Assembly: GCF_040126305.1 (NCBI RefSeq)
Contig: NZ_CP149511.1
Location: 558,001-622,000 of the forward strand
Length of the DNA stretch: 64,000 nt
Source: Pararhizobium sp. A13
GTDB lineage: Bacteria > Pseudomonadota > Alphaproteobacteria > Rhizobiales > Rhizobiaceae
Direction of reading: 5' to 3'
The position numbers and the translations under genes were made by a program. Shown here in pieces: positions 55,007 through 62,766 of this stretch (position 1 is its first letter; each line of letters starts with the position of its first letter). Under the pieces are notes generated by a model. That model had not been told where the DNA came from, did not search any database, and saw only the letters and a program-made list of their open reading frames with translations.

Positions 55007-56581
55007 ATGGCCGAATTCTTGCGATTGGCGCTCCCGTTCCGAAGCACCGGAAGGGAAACCCATCATCCAATACTCGCCGTCTGCGCCGTACTCCTCGGAC
55101 CGTTCATGGTGGGCTTCCACAGCCGCCTGTTCGGGATCGGCCTGGTCGACCTCCGCGGCGCTTTCGGTCTGAGCGTAGACGAGGGGGCTTGGCTCAGCAC
55201 GCTCGCGACCGCGCCCCAGATCGTGCTCGCCCCCGCCGTAGCATGGCTTGCTGCTGCCTTCGGCATCCGACGCGTCATGGTCGTGCCGGCTCTGATCTAT
55301 GCCATCGTCTCGCTTTTGATCCCGTTTACTCGGGACTTCAGTGAACTCGCGATCCTCCATGTCCTCCACGGGACGCTCCTCGGCATCTTTGTCCCGGCGA
55401 CCCTGATGATCATCTTCCGGAACCTGCCCGTGAAGTGGTGGACAACGGCAATCGCAATCTATGCTTTTCGCGGCGCGTTCACGGCGAACTCGGGAACGGC
55501 GCTCCTGGACTTCTACGTGCAGCATTTCGGTTGGCAATATCTCTATTGGCAGGACGTAGCCCTGGCACCGCTCTTGGCTTTCCTCGCATACAATGGCGCG
55601 CCGCGCGAGAACGTAAACTTGGACCTCGTGCGCCGTGCGGACTGGGGCGGCATGCTTTTTCTTGGCACGGGCATGGCCCTCCTCTTCGTCGCCATCGATC
55701 AGGGAAATCGCCTGGACTGGTTCGAGAGCGGGCTTATCGTCTCGGCGTTCGTCGGCGGGCTGGTGCTGGTCGTCGCCTTCCTGGTGAACGAGATGGTGGT
55801 CGCGCATCCGTGGGCCAGCTTCGGGGCCATCGGCGCGCGCAACGTCATCCTTCTTTTGTCGATAGCGCTGCTCTACCTGATGAGCAGCCTTTCGAACTCC
55901 ACGTTGATCCCGAACTACCTGACGACGGTAGCCCAGCTCCGCCCAGAGCAGATCGGTGCCACCTTGCTGAATTGGGTTTGTGTTCCCTTGATCCTGATGA
56001 CACCGATCGCGGTCTGGGCGATGCACCGGACCGACGGACGGTTCGTCTTGTTCACGGGTCTCTGCTGCTTTGCGGCCGCCGCTCTCATCGGCACTGGACT
56101 GTCGCCAGACTGGAACGGTGACAGTTTCCGCACGATGTGCGCCCTCCAGGGGGCGGGCCACATCCTGACCTTCCTGCCGATCATCATCCTGACCGTGGCG
56201 AACGGAGACCCGAAAAAGGCTATTGCGGTCGCGGCTTATATTCAGGTCATCCGGCTGCTCGGCACCCAGACGGCGCAGGCGTTGATAACCACCTATCTCC
56301 GCAAGGGCGAACAGTTCCACTCGTATTTGACCGGTCTCAACCTGGAGCGCGGCTCGGAGGCGTCTGTCTCAGCGCTTTCGGCGCTCGCCCACAAGATGGC
56401 GGGTGCGGGACAGGCGATGTCCCAGAGCCGAGCGACGGCCGTACTCGCGCAGCAGGTCCAGAAGCAGGCGAACGTCCTTTCGTTCATCGACGCCTTCTGG
56501 CTGACGTTCTTCTGCGCCGTGGGCGGTCTCGTTATCCTCGCTTTCGTGACCAAAGCTCCGAAGGGGCCTCTTTCAGCATAG
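55007..56581 (+). CDS. MFS multidrug transporter, DHA2/EmrB-type (14 helices)
   Basis: 524 residues, about fourteen membrane segments. ILAVCAVLLGPFMVGFHSRL opens the first helix, then LSVDEGAWLSTLATAPQIVL and FRGAFTANSGTALLDFYVQH; IGTGLSPDW and VIRLLGTQTAQALITTYLRK occur in the second half. This is the inner-membrane pump partner of the EmrA-like protein. The stop is followed directly by a glyoxalase scrap. The usual DHA2 motif C is changed, so the drug range cannot be guessed. Confidence 0.9.
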   Translation: MAEFLRLALPFRSTGRETHHPILAVCAVLLGPFMVGFHSRLFGIGLVDLRGAFGLSVDEGAWLSTLATAPQIVLAPAVAWLAAAFGIRRVMVVPALIYAIVSLLIPFTRDFSELAILHVLHGTLLGIFVPATLMIIFRNLPVKWWTTAIAIYAFRGAFTANSGTALLDFYVQHFGWQYLYWQDVALAPLLAFLAYNGAPRENVNLDLVRRADWGGMLFLGTGMALLFVAIDQGNRLDWFESGLIVSAFVGGLVLVVAFLVNEMVVAHPWASFGAIGARNVILLLSIALLYLMSSLSNSTLIPNYLTTVAQLRPEQIGATLLNWVCVPLILMTPIAVWAMHRTDGRFVLFTGLCCFAAAALIGTGLSPDWNGDSFRTMCALQGAGHILTFLPIIILTVANGDPKKAIAVAAYIQVIRLLGTQTAQALITTYLRKGEQFHSYLTGLNLERGSEASVSALSALAHKMAGAGQAMSQSRATAVLAQQVQKQANVLSFIDAFWLTFFCAVGGLVILAFVTKAPKGPLSA

Positions 56582-56814
56582 ACCTGCCGGACGACCGCAG
56601 CGCCGTGAAAACGCTGGTGACGGACGCCGGTGCGAAATTCATCGACGGCAAGTTTGTCGATTTCCCTGATCCATGGGGCAACCGCATAGAGGTCGTGGAG
56701 TACAGGGCCCTCCAGTTTTCAAAGACCGATGAAGTGCTGAAGTCGATGGGACTGGCGCTCGACAAAAGCCCCGAAGCCGTCGAGGAGCTGCGGAAAAAGG
56801 GAATGACAAAATAG
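56582..56814 (+). pseudogene. Glyoxalase/VOC-family C-terminal fragment
   Basis: A frame running into the stop at 56814 reads VTDAGAKFIDGKFVDFPDPW, then GNRIEVVEYRALQFSKTDEV and an acidic tail ending ELRKKGMTK. FPDPWGNRIEVVEY is the conserved end of VOC metalloenzymes, with the metal-binding Glu. There is no start or N-terminal half; the homology begins right after the MFS stop. It marks a deletion or rearrangement joint. Confidence 0.7.
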
Positions 56815-56996
56815 GATTGAAGAGAAAACCCGCATCTGCGGCTCAGCCGGGTTGTCACTCACACGTGTCGTCTTTCTGAACCTCGACGCTGCAGACTAGC
56901 GTGTTCCATTCTTGGAACATGACGGTAGCATCTTTCGAGTCTTGAGGTCGGGCGTTTCAAAGATAGATTCAGAGGCGAAACAAAGGTGCTGAATTC

Positions 56997-57545
56997 ATGA
57001 CCGATCATTCGATTGCGACAATCCCATCCGATCAGCCGCTACCTGCCGACGATCTGAGCCGAACTCTTGCGGTTGCCATGCCGGACGATCCGGCGGTACC
57101 GCACATCTCGCAGGCGGGGAACGTCTACACGATCTTGATCTCGGGAGAGCAGACGGAGGGGCGCTATTGCCTCATAGACATGCTGGTGCCGGACGGCGGA
57201 GGCCCGCCGCCGCACCGACACCAGTTCGAAGAAATGTTCACACTGCTCGAGGGCGAGCTGGAGTTCTCGTTTCGCGGTGAGACGCAGACCATCCGTGCGC
57301 CCGCATCCGTGAACATCCCCGCCAACGCGCCGCACCAATTCGCCAATCGGTCGGGAAAGATGGCGCATATGCTGTGCATGTGCACGCCGGCCGGACAGGA
57401 AGAATTCTTCCTTTCGGTGGCCGATCGGATTCCCGATCGCCAGTCTCCAGCGCCGAAGCCCGACGCAGCGAAGCAGGCGAAGAAAGCAGAACTTATGAAA
57501 ACTCTGGCTCCCAAGTACCGAACCGAGTTCCTCCAGCACACCTGA
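56997..57545 (+). CDS. Cupin-domain protein
   Basis: 182 residues, one cupin barrel. GGGPPPHRHQFEEMFTLLEGELEF supplies the first cupin motif with His-x-His and Glu metal ligands, shown in pieces as PPPHRHQFEEMF and LLEGELEF; PANAPHQFANRSGKMAHMLC gives the second motif with the last His. The N-terminal 50 and C-terminal 40 residues are unremarkable. It likely binds a divalent metal and may be an isomerase or dioxygenase. It lies in an isolated pair with the hydrolase that follows; no firm role. Confidence 0.82.
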   Translation: MTDHSIATIPSDQPLPADDLSRTLAVAMPDDPAVPHISQAGNVYTILISGEQTEGRYCLIDMLVPDGGGPPPHRHQFEEMFTLLEGELEFSFRGETQTIRAPASVNIPANAPHQFANRSGKMAHMLCMCTPAGQEEFFLSVADRIPDRQSPAPKPDAAKQAKKAELMKTLAPKYRTEFLQHT

Positions 57546-57656
57546 TACAGGGTCGCCCGTATACTCGGGTCACCTCTCCACACCAGCATTGCAACCTTGG
57601 CGCGACCGCGCGGTCGTGGGGTTCACAGTGCGACCAGAATAGAAAGAGCGACAGCC

Positions 57657-58595
57657 ATGACAAACGCGATGAGGAATATAGACGGATTTGGCTCGGTGGC
57701 GGGCGTACCCAAGCTCCCAAAGGGCTTTTCCGAGGTCTTCAGCAGCTATCGGGTAGAGGCGAACGGGATCGGCTTGCACGCGGTCATCGGCGGGGAGGGA
57801 CCGCCACTTCTGCTGCTTGGCGGCTGGCCGCAGAACTGGTTTGCGTGGCGGTATCTGATGTTGCCACTCAGCCGCGATTTCACGGTGATCGCAGTCGATG
57901 CGCGCGGCGTCGGTCTGTCCGACAAACCGGCCGACGGCTACGACGCCGACACCCTTGCTGCCGACATGTTCGCGCTCATGGACTCGCTTGGTCATGCCAA
58001 GTTCTCGATGGTGGGTCACGATGTCGGCCTGTGGGTCGGCTATGCGATGGCAGCTGACCGCCCGGATCGTATCGAGCGCATCGCCCTTGGCGAAGCCATC
58101 GTTCCAGGTTTGTCGCCATCCCCTCCGTTGCTCAGCGACGACCGTTGGACGAGCGACTTCCTTTGGCACTTCAATTTCAATCGCGCGTTGGGCGTCAACG
58201 AACGCTTGGTCGAGGGGCGGGAAGACCTGTACTTCGGCTACCAGTTCGACACCAAGGCCGGATCGATCGCCAACTTCCCCGCCTATGGCAAGGAGTTCTA
58301 CATCGAAACCATGCGTCGCGTTCCCGGCGCGTTGAAGGCCAGCTTCGACTACTACAGGGCAATCGATGATTCGATTCCGCAATATCGACGGCGCACGGAG
58401 AACAAGATCACGATCCCCATTCTGGCGTTCTCCGGTGCCTTGGCCTGCGGAGACATGGTCGCGAACGAATTGCGTTCGGTGGCGACCAACGTCGAGTCCG
58501 CAGTGATACCCGATTGCGGTCACTATCCCGCCGAAGAGCAGCCGACCGCACTACTCGAGGCGCTGCAGAGCTTTCTTCGTCCTTCGATGCGATGA
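57657..58595 (+). CDS. Alpha/beta-hydrolase (epoxide hydrolase-like)
   Basis: 312 residues. Oxyanion motif LLLGGWPQNWFAW, then IAVDARGVGLSDKP and the nucleophile elbow VGHDVGLWVGY with Asp as nucleophile (as in epoxide hydrolases and dehalogenases) where Ser would mark esterases. The catalytic His is in IPDCGHYPAEEQP near the C terminus. ATG at 57657 starts the conserved form. It may act on an epoxide or halogenated compound; the neighbouring efflux system and cupin hint at xenobiotic response, without proof. Confidence 0.85.
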   Translation: MTNAMRNIDGFGSVAGVPKLPKGFSEVFSSYRVEANGIGLHAVIGGEGPPLLLLGGWPQNWFAWRYLMLPLSRDFTVIAVDARGVGLSDKPADGYDADTLAADMFALMDSLGHAKFSMVGHDVGLWVGYAMAADRPDRIERIALGEAIVPGLSPSPPLLSDDRWTSDFLWHFNFNRALGVNERLVEGREDLYFGYQFDTKAGSIANFPAYGKEFYIETMRRVPGALKASFDYYRAIDDSIPQYRRRTENKITIPILAFSGALACGDMVANELRSVATNVESAVIPDCGHYPAEEQPTALLEALQSFLRPSMR

Positions 58596-58798
58596 TGACT
58601 GCCGAACACTCATCGCGTTGTCGCGAAGCCCGATTTTAGCGGGCCTTGTGACATTTGCTTATGGTGCTGCTTTTTTTGCATTGAAGGGTGGTCAGTGCGC
58701 TGTTCCCCCGGCCAACATGGTCAGACCCGAAGGACGAAACACAAACAAAAAGCAACTGGTCGCGACGGACCGGCCTTGAATACAGGCCAGACGGTCGA

Positions 58799-59284
58799 TC
58801 AGCAGATCAGGAACGGCTGTTCGTAGAAATGCTCTTCGAGATTGACGCCTTCGCCGCCGCGATCCACCACGGCGAATTCGGAGATGCCGTCCAGGGGTGT
58901 CAGAATGCCGTGCCAGACATTGCGGCCGATATTGACGCCCTGGCCGGGTGCAGTCTTGAAGGCGATCGGTTCGCCGGGACCATCAGCTGTTTCCTCTGCC
59001 ACGACGACGAGGAACGGATGCTCGCTTAAGGGAATGAACGCCTGGGTGCCGAGCGGATGGCGCTCGACCATGGTCAGTTCCAGCGGCAGCGGATAAGGTT
59101 CGCCGCGCAACAGGCTGATCATCGGACGGGCCTTCTCGCCCGTCGTCTCGATCTTGGCGAGGTCGTGGTAGCGCACGCATTTGCCCGCATTGATCGGGAA
59201 GCTTGGCGCACCCTCGGTTTCGAGAACCTCGCCGAACGGCGCGAAGGCCTCGCGGGTGAGCGCTCTGATATCGATCGTTTTCAT
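58799..59284 (-). CDS. allA: Ureidoglycolate lyase
   Basis: 161 residues. AllA splits ureidoglycolate to glyoxylate and urea, the last step of allantoin use in many bacteria. Visible family sequence: LTREAFAPFGEVLETEGAPS, MVERHPLGTQAFIPLSEHPF, VVVAEETADGPGEPIAFKTA, and GVNIGRNVWHGILTPLDGIS, then FAVVDRGGEGVNLEEHF. Length is right for the family. It begins 46 bp after the allantoinase-decarboxylase gene on the same strand. Confidence 0.93.
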   Translation of the reverse strand: MKTIDIRALTREAFAPFGEVLETEGAPSFPINAGKCVRYHDLAKIETTGEKARPMISLLRGEPYPLPLELTMVERHPLGTQAFIPLSEHPFLVVVAEETADGPGEPIAFKTAPGQGVNIGRNVWHGILTPLDGISEFAVVDRGGEGVNLEEHFYEQPFLIC

Positions 59285-59329
59285 ATGTCCTCCTCCTCAG
59301 AAATGTTGCCGGGATTTGCGGCCGGCCGC

Positions 59330-60748
59330 TCAGCCAGCCAGCATGTCGGTGAGGCGAAGCAGGGCAATCCGCTCCACCTGGCGGCAGGCCGTATCAAACT
59401 CGGTCTGCCGATCATTGACGATGCGCCGCTCGAAGGCGGTGAGAATATCGTCCTTCGTGAGACCTCTGACGGCGATGATAAAGGGAAAGCCGAAGGTCTT
59501 GACGTAGCGGCTGTTGAGGTCGGTGAAACGCACGCGTTCGGCATCCGTCAGCGCATCGAGCCCGGCGGACGCCTGCTCACTGGTCGAGCTTTCAGTCAGC
59601 CGTTTCGCCTGCGCAAGCTTGCCGGCGAGATCCGGGTGCGCATTGAGCACGCCAAGACGTTTCGCGTCGCTCGCTTCGCGAAAAACCGCCGCCAGCGCGG
59701 CGTGAAGCCCGATCGCCGTATCATTGGCAGGCCCGAGTTCTTCGGCGAAGGTGCGTCGGGCGATCCAGTCAGAATGCTCGAACACGCCGCCGAAGCGCGC
59801 GACGAATTCATCCTCCGTCAGGCGCGATGGACGGCTCTCGTTGGGTTGATAGGGATGCGCTTTTGCCCAATGGTCGGCAATATCGATGCGGCGGGCAAGC
59901 CAGATCTTGTCGTGGCTCTTCAGGTAGTCGATGAACCGGGTAAGCGCCGCAGCCCGCCCCGGCCGGCCGGCGAGGCGGCAGTGCAGGCCGATGTTCATCA
60001 TCTTCGGGGCGCCGGCCGCCCCTTCGGCATAAAGAACATCGAACGTATCCTTCAGATAGCTGAAGAACTGGTCGCCGCTGTTGAACCCTTGCGCGGTGGC
60101 AAAACGCATGTCGTTGGTGTCGAGCGTATAGGGAATGACGAGCTGGTGCCTGCCGTCATGCTCGTGCCAGTAGGGCAGGTCGTCGGCATAGCTGTCGGAA
60201 ACATAGGCAAATCCGCCTTCCTCGGTGACGAGATCGACGGTGTTAGCCGAGCAGCGGCCGGTGTACCAGCCAAGCGGCCGCTCACCGGTCACGATCGTGT
60301 GTATTCGGATCGCCTCGGCGATTTGCTGGCGCTCCTCGCTGGAATCCATGTCCTTGCACTCGACCCATTTCAACCCGTGCGAAGCAATCTCCCAGCCCGC
60401 TTCCTGCATTGCCGCGACCTGCGCCGGCGAGCGCTTCAGCGCGGTTGCAACGCCATAGACCGTTGCCGGGACCTGTCGCTCGGTCAGCAGCCGATGCAGC
60501 CGCCAAAAACCGGCGCGGGCGCCGTATTCATAGATCGATTCCATGTTCCAGTGGCGCTGTCCGGGCCAAGCCTGGGCGCCGACGATTTCCGACAGGAAGG
60601 CCTCGGATCCGGGGTCGCCATGCAGCACGCAGTTCTCGCCGCCCTCCTCGTAGTTGACGACGAATTGCACGGCAATGCGGGCGCCACCCGGCCAGACGGC
60701 GTCCTGCGGCGTCCCGCCATATCCATGCAAGTCACGGGGGTATCTCAT
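59330..60748 (-). CDS. puuE: Bifunctional allantoinase (PuuE) - OHCU decarboxylase
   Basis: 472 residues in two parts. Residues 1-300: PuuE-type allantoinase of the polysaccharide-deacetylase fold (RYPRDLHGYGGTPQDAVWPG, then NYEEGGENCVLHGD, WNMESIYEYGARAGFWRLHR, GWEIASHGLKWVECKDM). Residues 315-472: OHCU decarboxylase (EDEFVARFGGVFEHSDWIAR, NAHPDLAGKLAQAKRLTESS, FGFPFIIAVRGLTKDDILTA). It thus turns OHCU to (S)-allantoin and opens the allantoin ring, two neighbouring pathway steps. Fusion is known in rhizobia. It is divergent from hiuH. Confidence 0.93.
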   Translation of the reverse strand: MRYPRDLHGYGGTPQDAVWPGGARIAVQFVVNYEEGGENCVLHGDPGSEAFLSEIVGAQAWPGQRHWNMESIYEYGARAGFWRLHRLLTERQVPATVYGVATALKRSPAQVAAMQEAGWEIASHGLKWVECKDMDSSEERQQIAEAIRIHTIVTGERPLGWYTGRCSANTVDLVTEEGGFAYVSDSYADDLPYWHEHDGRHQLVIPYTLDTNDMRFATAQGFNSGDQFFSYLKDTFDVLYAEGAAGAPKMMNIGLHCRLAGRPGRAAALTRFIDYLKSHDKIWLARRIDIADHWAKAHPYQPNESRPSRLTEDEFVARFGGVFEHSDWIARRTFAEELGPANDTAIGLHAALAAVFREASDAKRLGVLNAHPDLAGKLAQAKRLTESSTSEQASAGLDALTDAERVRFTDLNSRYVKTFGFPFIIAVRGLTKDDILTAFERRIVNDRQTEFDTACRQVERIALLRLTDMLAG

Positions 60749-60812
60749 GAAGCCATTCCTCCTCAGCTTTCGATTGGCCGATTTTTTTACCGGAAAACGC
60801 GCGCGCTATTTC

Positions 60813-60833
60813 CCTCGAAAAATTTGAAAGTCT
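60813..60833. promoter_or_regulatory. 21-bp purine-locus element, copy at the divergent puuE-hiuH promoters
   Basis: Identical over 21 bases to 47611-47631 (begins CCTCGAAAAATTTGAAAG). It lies 65 bp from the puuE start and 80 bp before the hiuH start, a good place for a regulator of both. The chance of a 21-base match in 64 kb is far below 1 in 100, and both sites neighbour purine genes. Confidence 0.6.
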
Positions 60834-60912
60834 CGAAGGATAAGCCCGCTACCGCAGCGAAGTGGGTTGAAGGATAGTGGCCGAACGAATGCAGTTTTCG
60901 GAGGTGAAACGC

Positions 60913-61269
60913 ATGCAATCTCACACTGGTCGGCTGACGACCCATGTGCTCGACACGGCGCTCGGCAAACCGGCCGAAGGCCTGCGCATCGACCTTTTCC
61001 GCGTCGAGGGCGACAAGGCCGAGCAGATCGGCTCGATCCAGACCAATAGCGATGGTCGCTGCGACGCGCCGCTTCTCTCCGGCGAGCACATGAAGGTCGG
61101 AACCTACGAGCTGCGTTTCCATGCCGGCGACTATCTCGGATGCAAGGCCGGTGAGGTCTCCTTCCTCGACATCATCCCGATCCGCTTCGGCATCGCCGAC
61201 GAGACGGCGCACTACCACGTGCCGCTGCTTCTTTCGCCGTACAGCTATTCGACCTATCGCGGGAGCTGA
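60913..61269 (+). CDS. hiuH: 5-hydroxyisourate hydrolase (transthyretin-like)
   Basis: 118 residues. HIU hydrolase turns hydroxyisourate to OHCU. Conserved elements are [20 protein letters not shown] (catalytic His and family motif), the Arg in [30 protein letters not shown] with the C-terminal YRGS signature. ATG at 60913 follows GGAGGTGAAACGC; ATG 60889 and GTG 60877 are weaker starts. The xdhA ATG lies three bases after its stop, so hiuH-xdhA-xdhB are one operon. Uricase, which makes HIU, is not in the window. Confidence 0.94.
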   Translation: MQSHTGRLTTHVLDTALGKPAEGLRIDLFRVEGDKAEQIGSIQTNSDGRCDAPLLSGEHMKVGTYELRFHAGDYLGCKAGEVSFLDIIPIRFGIADETAHYHVPLLLSPYSYSTYRGS

Positions 61270-61272
61270 GTG

Positions 61273-62754
61273 ATGACCGTCGACATCCGCAACACCATCC
61301 GTTTCCTGCTCAATCACCGCCTGGTCGAGCTTTCCTCGGTCTCGCCGGTCCAGACGCTGCTCGATTTCCTCAGGCTTGACCGCAATCTGCGCGGCACCAA
61401 GGAAGGCTGCGCCGAGGGCGACTGTGGCGCCTGCACGGTACTCGTCGGCCGGCTGCTCGACGGGCGGCTGAAATATGAGACCGTCAATGCCTGCATCCGC
61501 TTCGTCGGCTCGCTCGACGGCTGTCATGTCGTCACCGTGGATTCGCTCGCCAAGCCCGGCGGGCCGCTGCATCCGGTGCAGCAGGCAATGGTCGATACGC
61601 ACGCGTCGCAATGCGGCTTCTGCACGCCAGGCTTCGTCATGTCACTTTATGGCCTCTGGATGGAAAATCCGAAGCCGTCTGTCGAGGAAATCGAGAAGGC
61701 GCTGCAGGGCAATCTCTGTCGCTGCACCGGCTATGCCGCGATCATCCGTGCCGCCGAAGCGGTCCAGGGAATCGGCGATCTGAACAAGGATCCGCTCGTG
61801 CTCGAACGGGAAAAGATCAGCCAGCAGTTGGTGGGCCTCAAAGACGGCAAGCGTGTTGTGATCGGCGAGGGCGCCGCGCACTTCGTGCTGCCCGCGTCGG
61901 TGGATGATCTCGCCGAGATCTACCAGGCTGAACCGGAAGCCCGCATCGTCGCCGGCTCGACCGATGTCGGGCTGTGGGTGACGAAATTCATGCGCGACAT
62001 CTCGCCGGTGGTACACCTTTCCCACCTCGATGAACTTCGCCGAATCGCCGTCGACGAGAGCGGCATCACGCTGGGAGCGGGTGTCAGCTACAGCGAATCC
62101 TATCCGGTGCTCACCGAGCACTTCCCGCAACTCACCGAACTCTGGGATCGCATCGGCGGCCAGCAGGTGCGCAACATGGGCACCATCGGCGGCAATATCG
62201 CCAACGGCTCGCCGATCGGCGACACGCCGCCGGCACTGATCGCGCTTGCAGCTTCGGTGGTCCTGCGCAAGGGCACAGAGCAGCGCACTGTGCCGCTCGA
62301 GAGCTTCTTCATCGGATATGGCAAGCAAGACCGTTTGCCTGGCGAATTCGTCGAAGCCGTGCGCATCCCCTTCCTGAACGAGAATGCGCGTTACGCCGTC
62401 TACAAGATCACCAAGCGGCTGGACGAGGACATCTCCGCCGTCTGCGGCGCCTTCCGTCTGACCTTCGATGCCAACGGCAAGGTCGGCGATGCCGTGATCG
62501 CCTATGGCGGTATGGCCGGTACGCCGAAGCGGGCGGAGAAAGCCGAAGCGGCGCTGAAAGGCGCCCATTGGAACGAAGCCACGATCGAAGCCGCCATGGA
62601 CGCGCTGGGGGCGGACTACACGCCGCTGACCGACTGGCGGGCCTCGGCGGACTACCGCCTGCTGGTCGCAAAGAACCTCTTGCGTCGCTTCTATCTGGAG
62701 ACGCAGGGCGCCGAGCCCGTGCGGCTCGACCGCAAGATCAAGCTGGCCGTGTGA
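61273..62754 (+). CDS. xdhA: Xanthine dehydrogenase small subunit (Fe-S and FAD)
   Basis: 493 residues. Oxidises hypoxanthine and xanthine to urate with the XdhB subunit. Two [2Fe-2S] motifs: CAEGDCGACTVLVG with the plant-type cysteines, and CGFCTPGFVMSL with CRCTGY. FAD domain from about residue 190: RIVAGSTDVGLWVTKFMRDI and MGTIGGNIANGSPIGDTPPA, then a CO_deh_flav_C domain. ATG 61273 is preferred over GTG 61270. The Moco subunit starts 12 bases after its stop. Confidence 0.95.
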   Translation: MTVDIRNTIRFLLNHRLVELSSVSPVQTLLDFLRLDRNLRGTKEGCAEGDCGACTVLVGRLLDGRLKYETVNACIRFVGSLDGCHVVTVDSLAKPGGPLHPVQQAMVDTHASQCGFCTPGFVMSLYGLWMENPKPSVEEIEKALQGNLCRCTGYAAIIRAAEAVQGIGDLNKDPLVLEREKISQQLVGLKDGKRVVIGEGAAHFVLPASVDDLAEIYQAEPEARIVAGSTDVGLWVTKFMRDISPVVHLSHLDELRRIAVDESGITLGAGVSYSESYPVLTEHFPQLTELWDRIGGQQVRNMGTIGGNIANGSPIGDTPPALIALAASVVLRKGTEQRTVPLESFFIGYGKQDRLPGEFVEAVRIPFLNENARYAVYKITKRLDEDISAVCGAFRLTFDANGKVGDAVIAYGGMAGTPKRAEKAEAALKGAHWNEATIEAAMDALGADYTPLTDWRASADYRLLVAKNLLRRFYLETQGAEPVRLDRKIKLAV

Positions 62755-62766
62755 GGAGACGAGATC

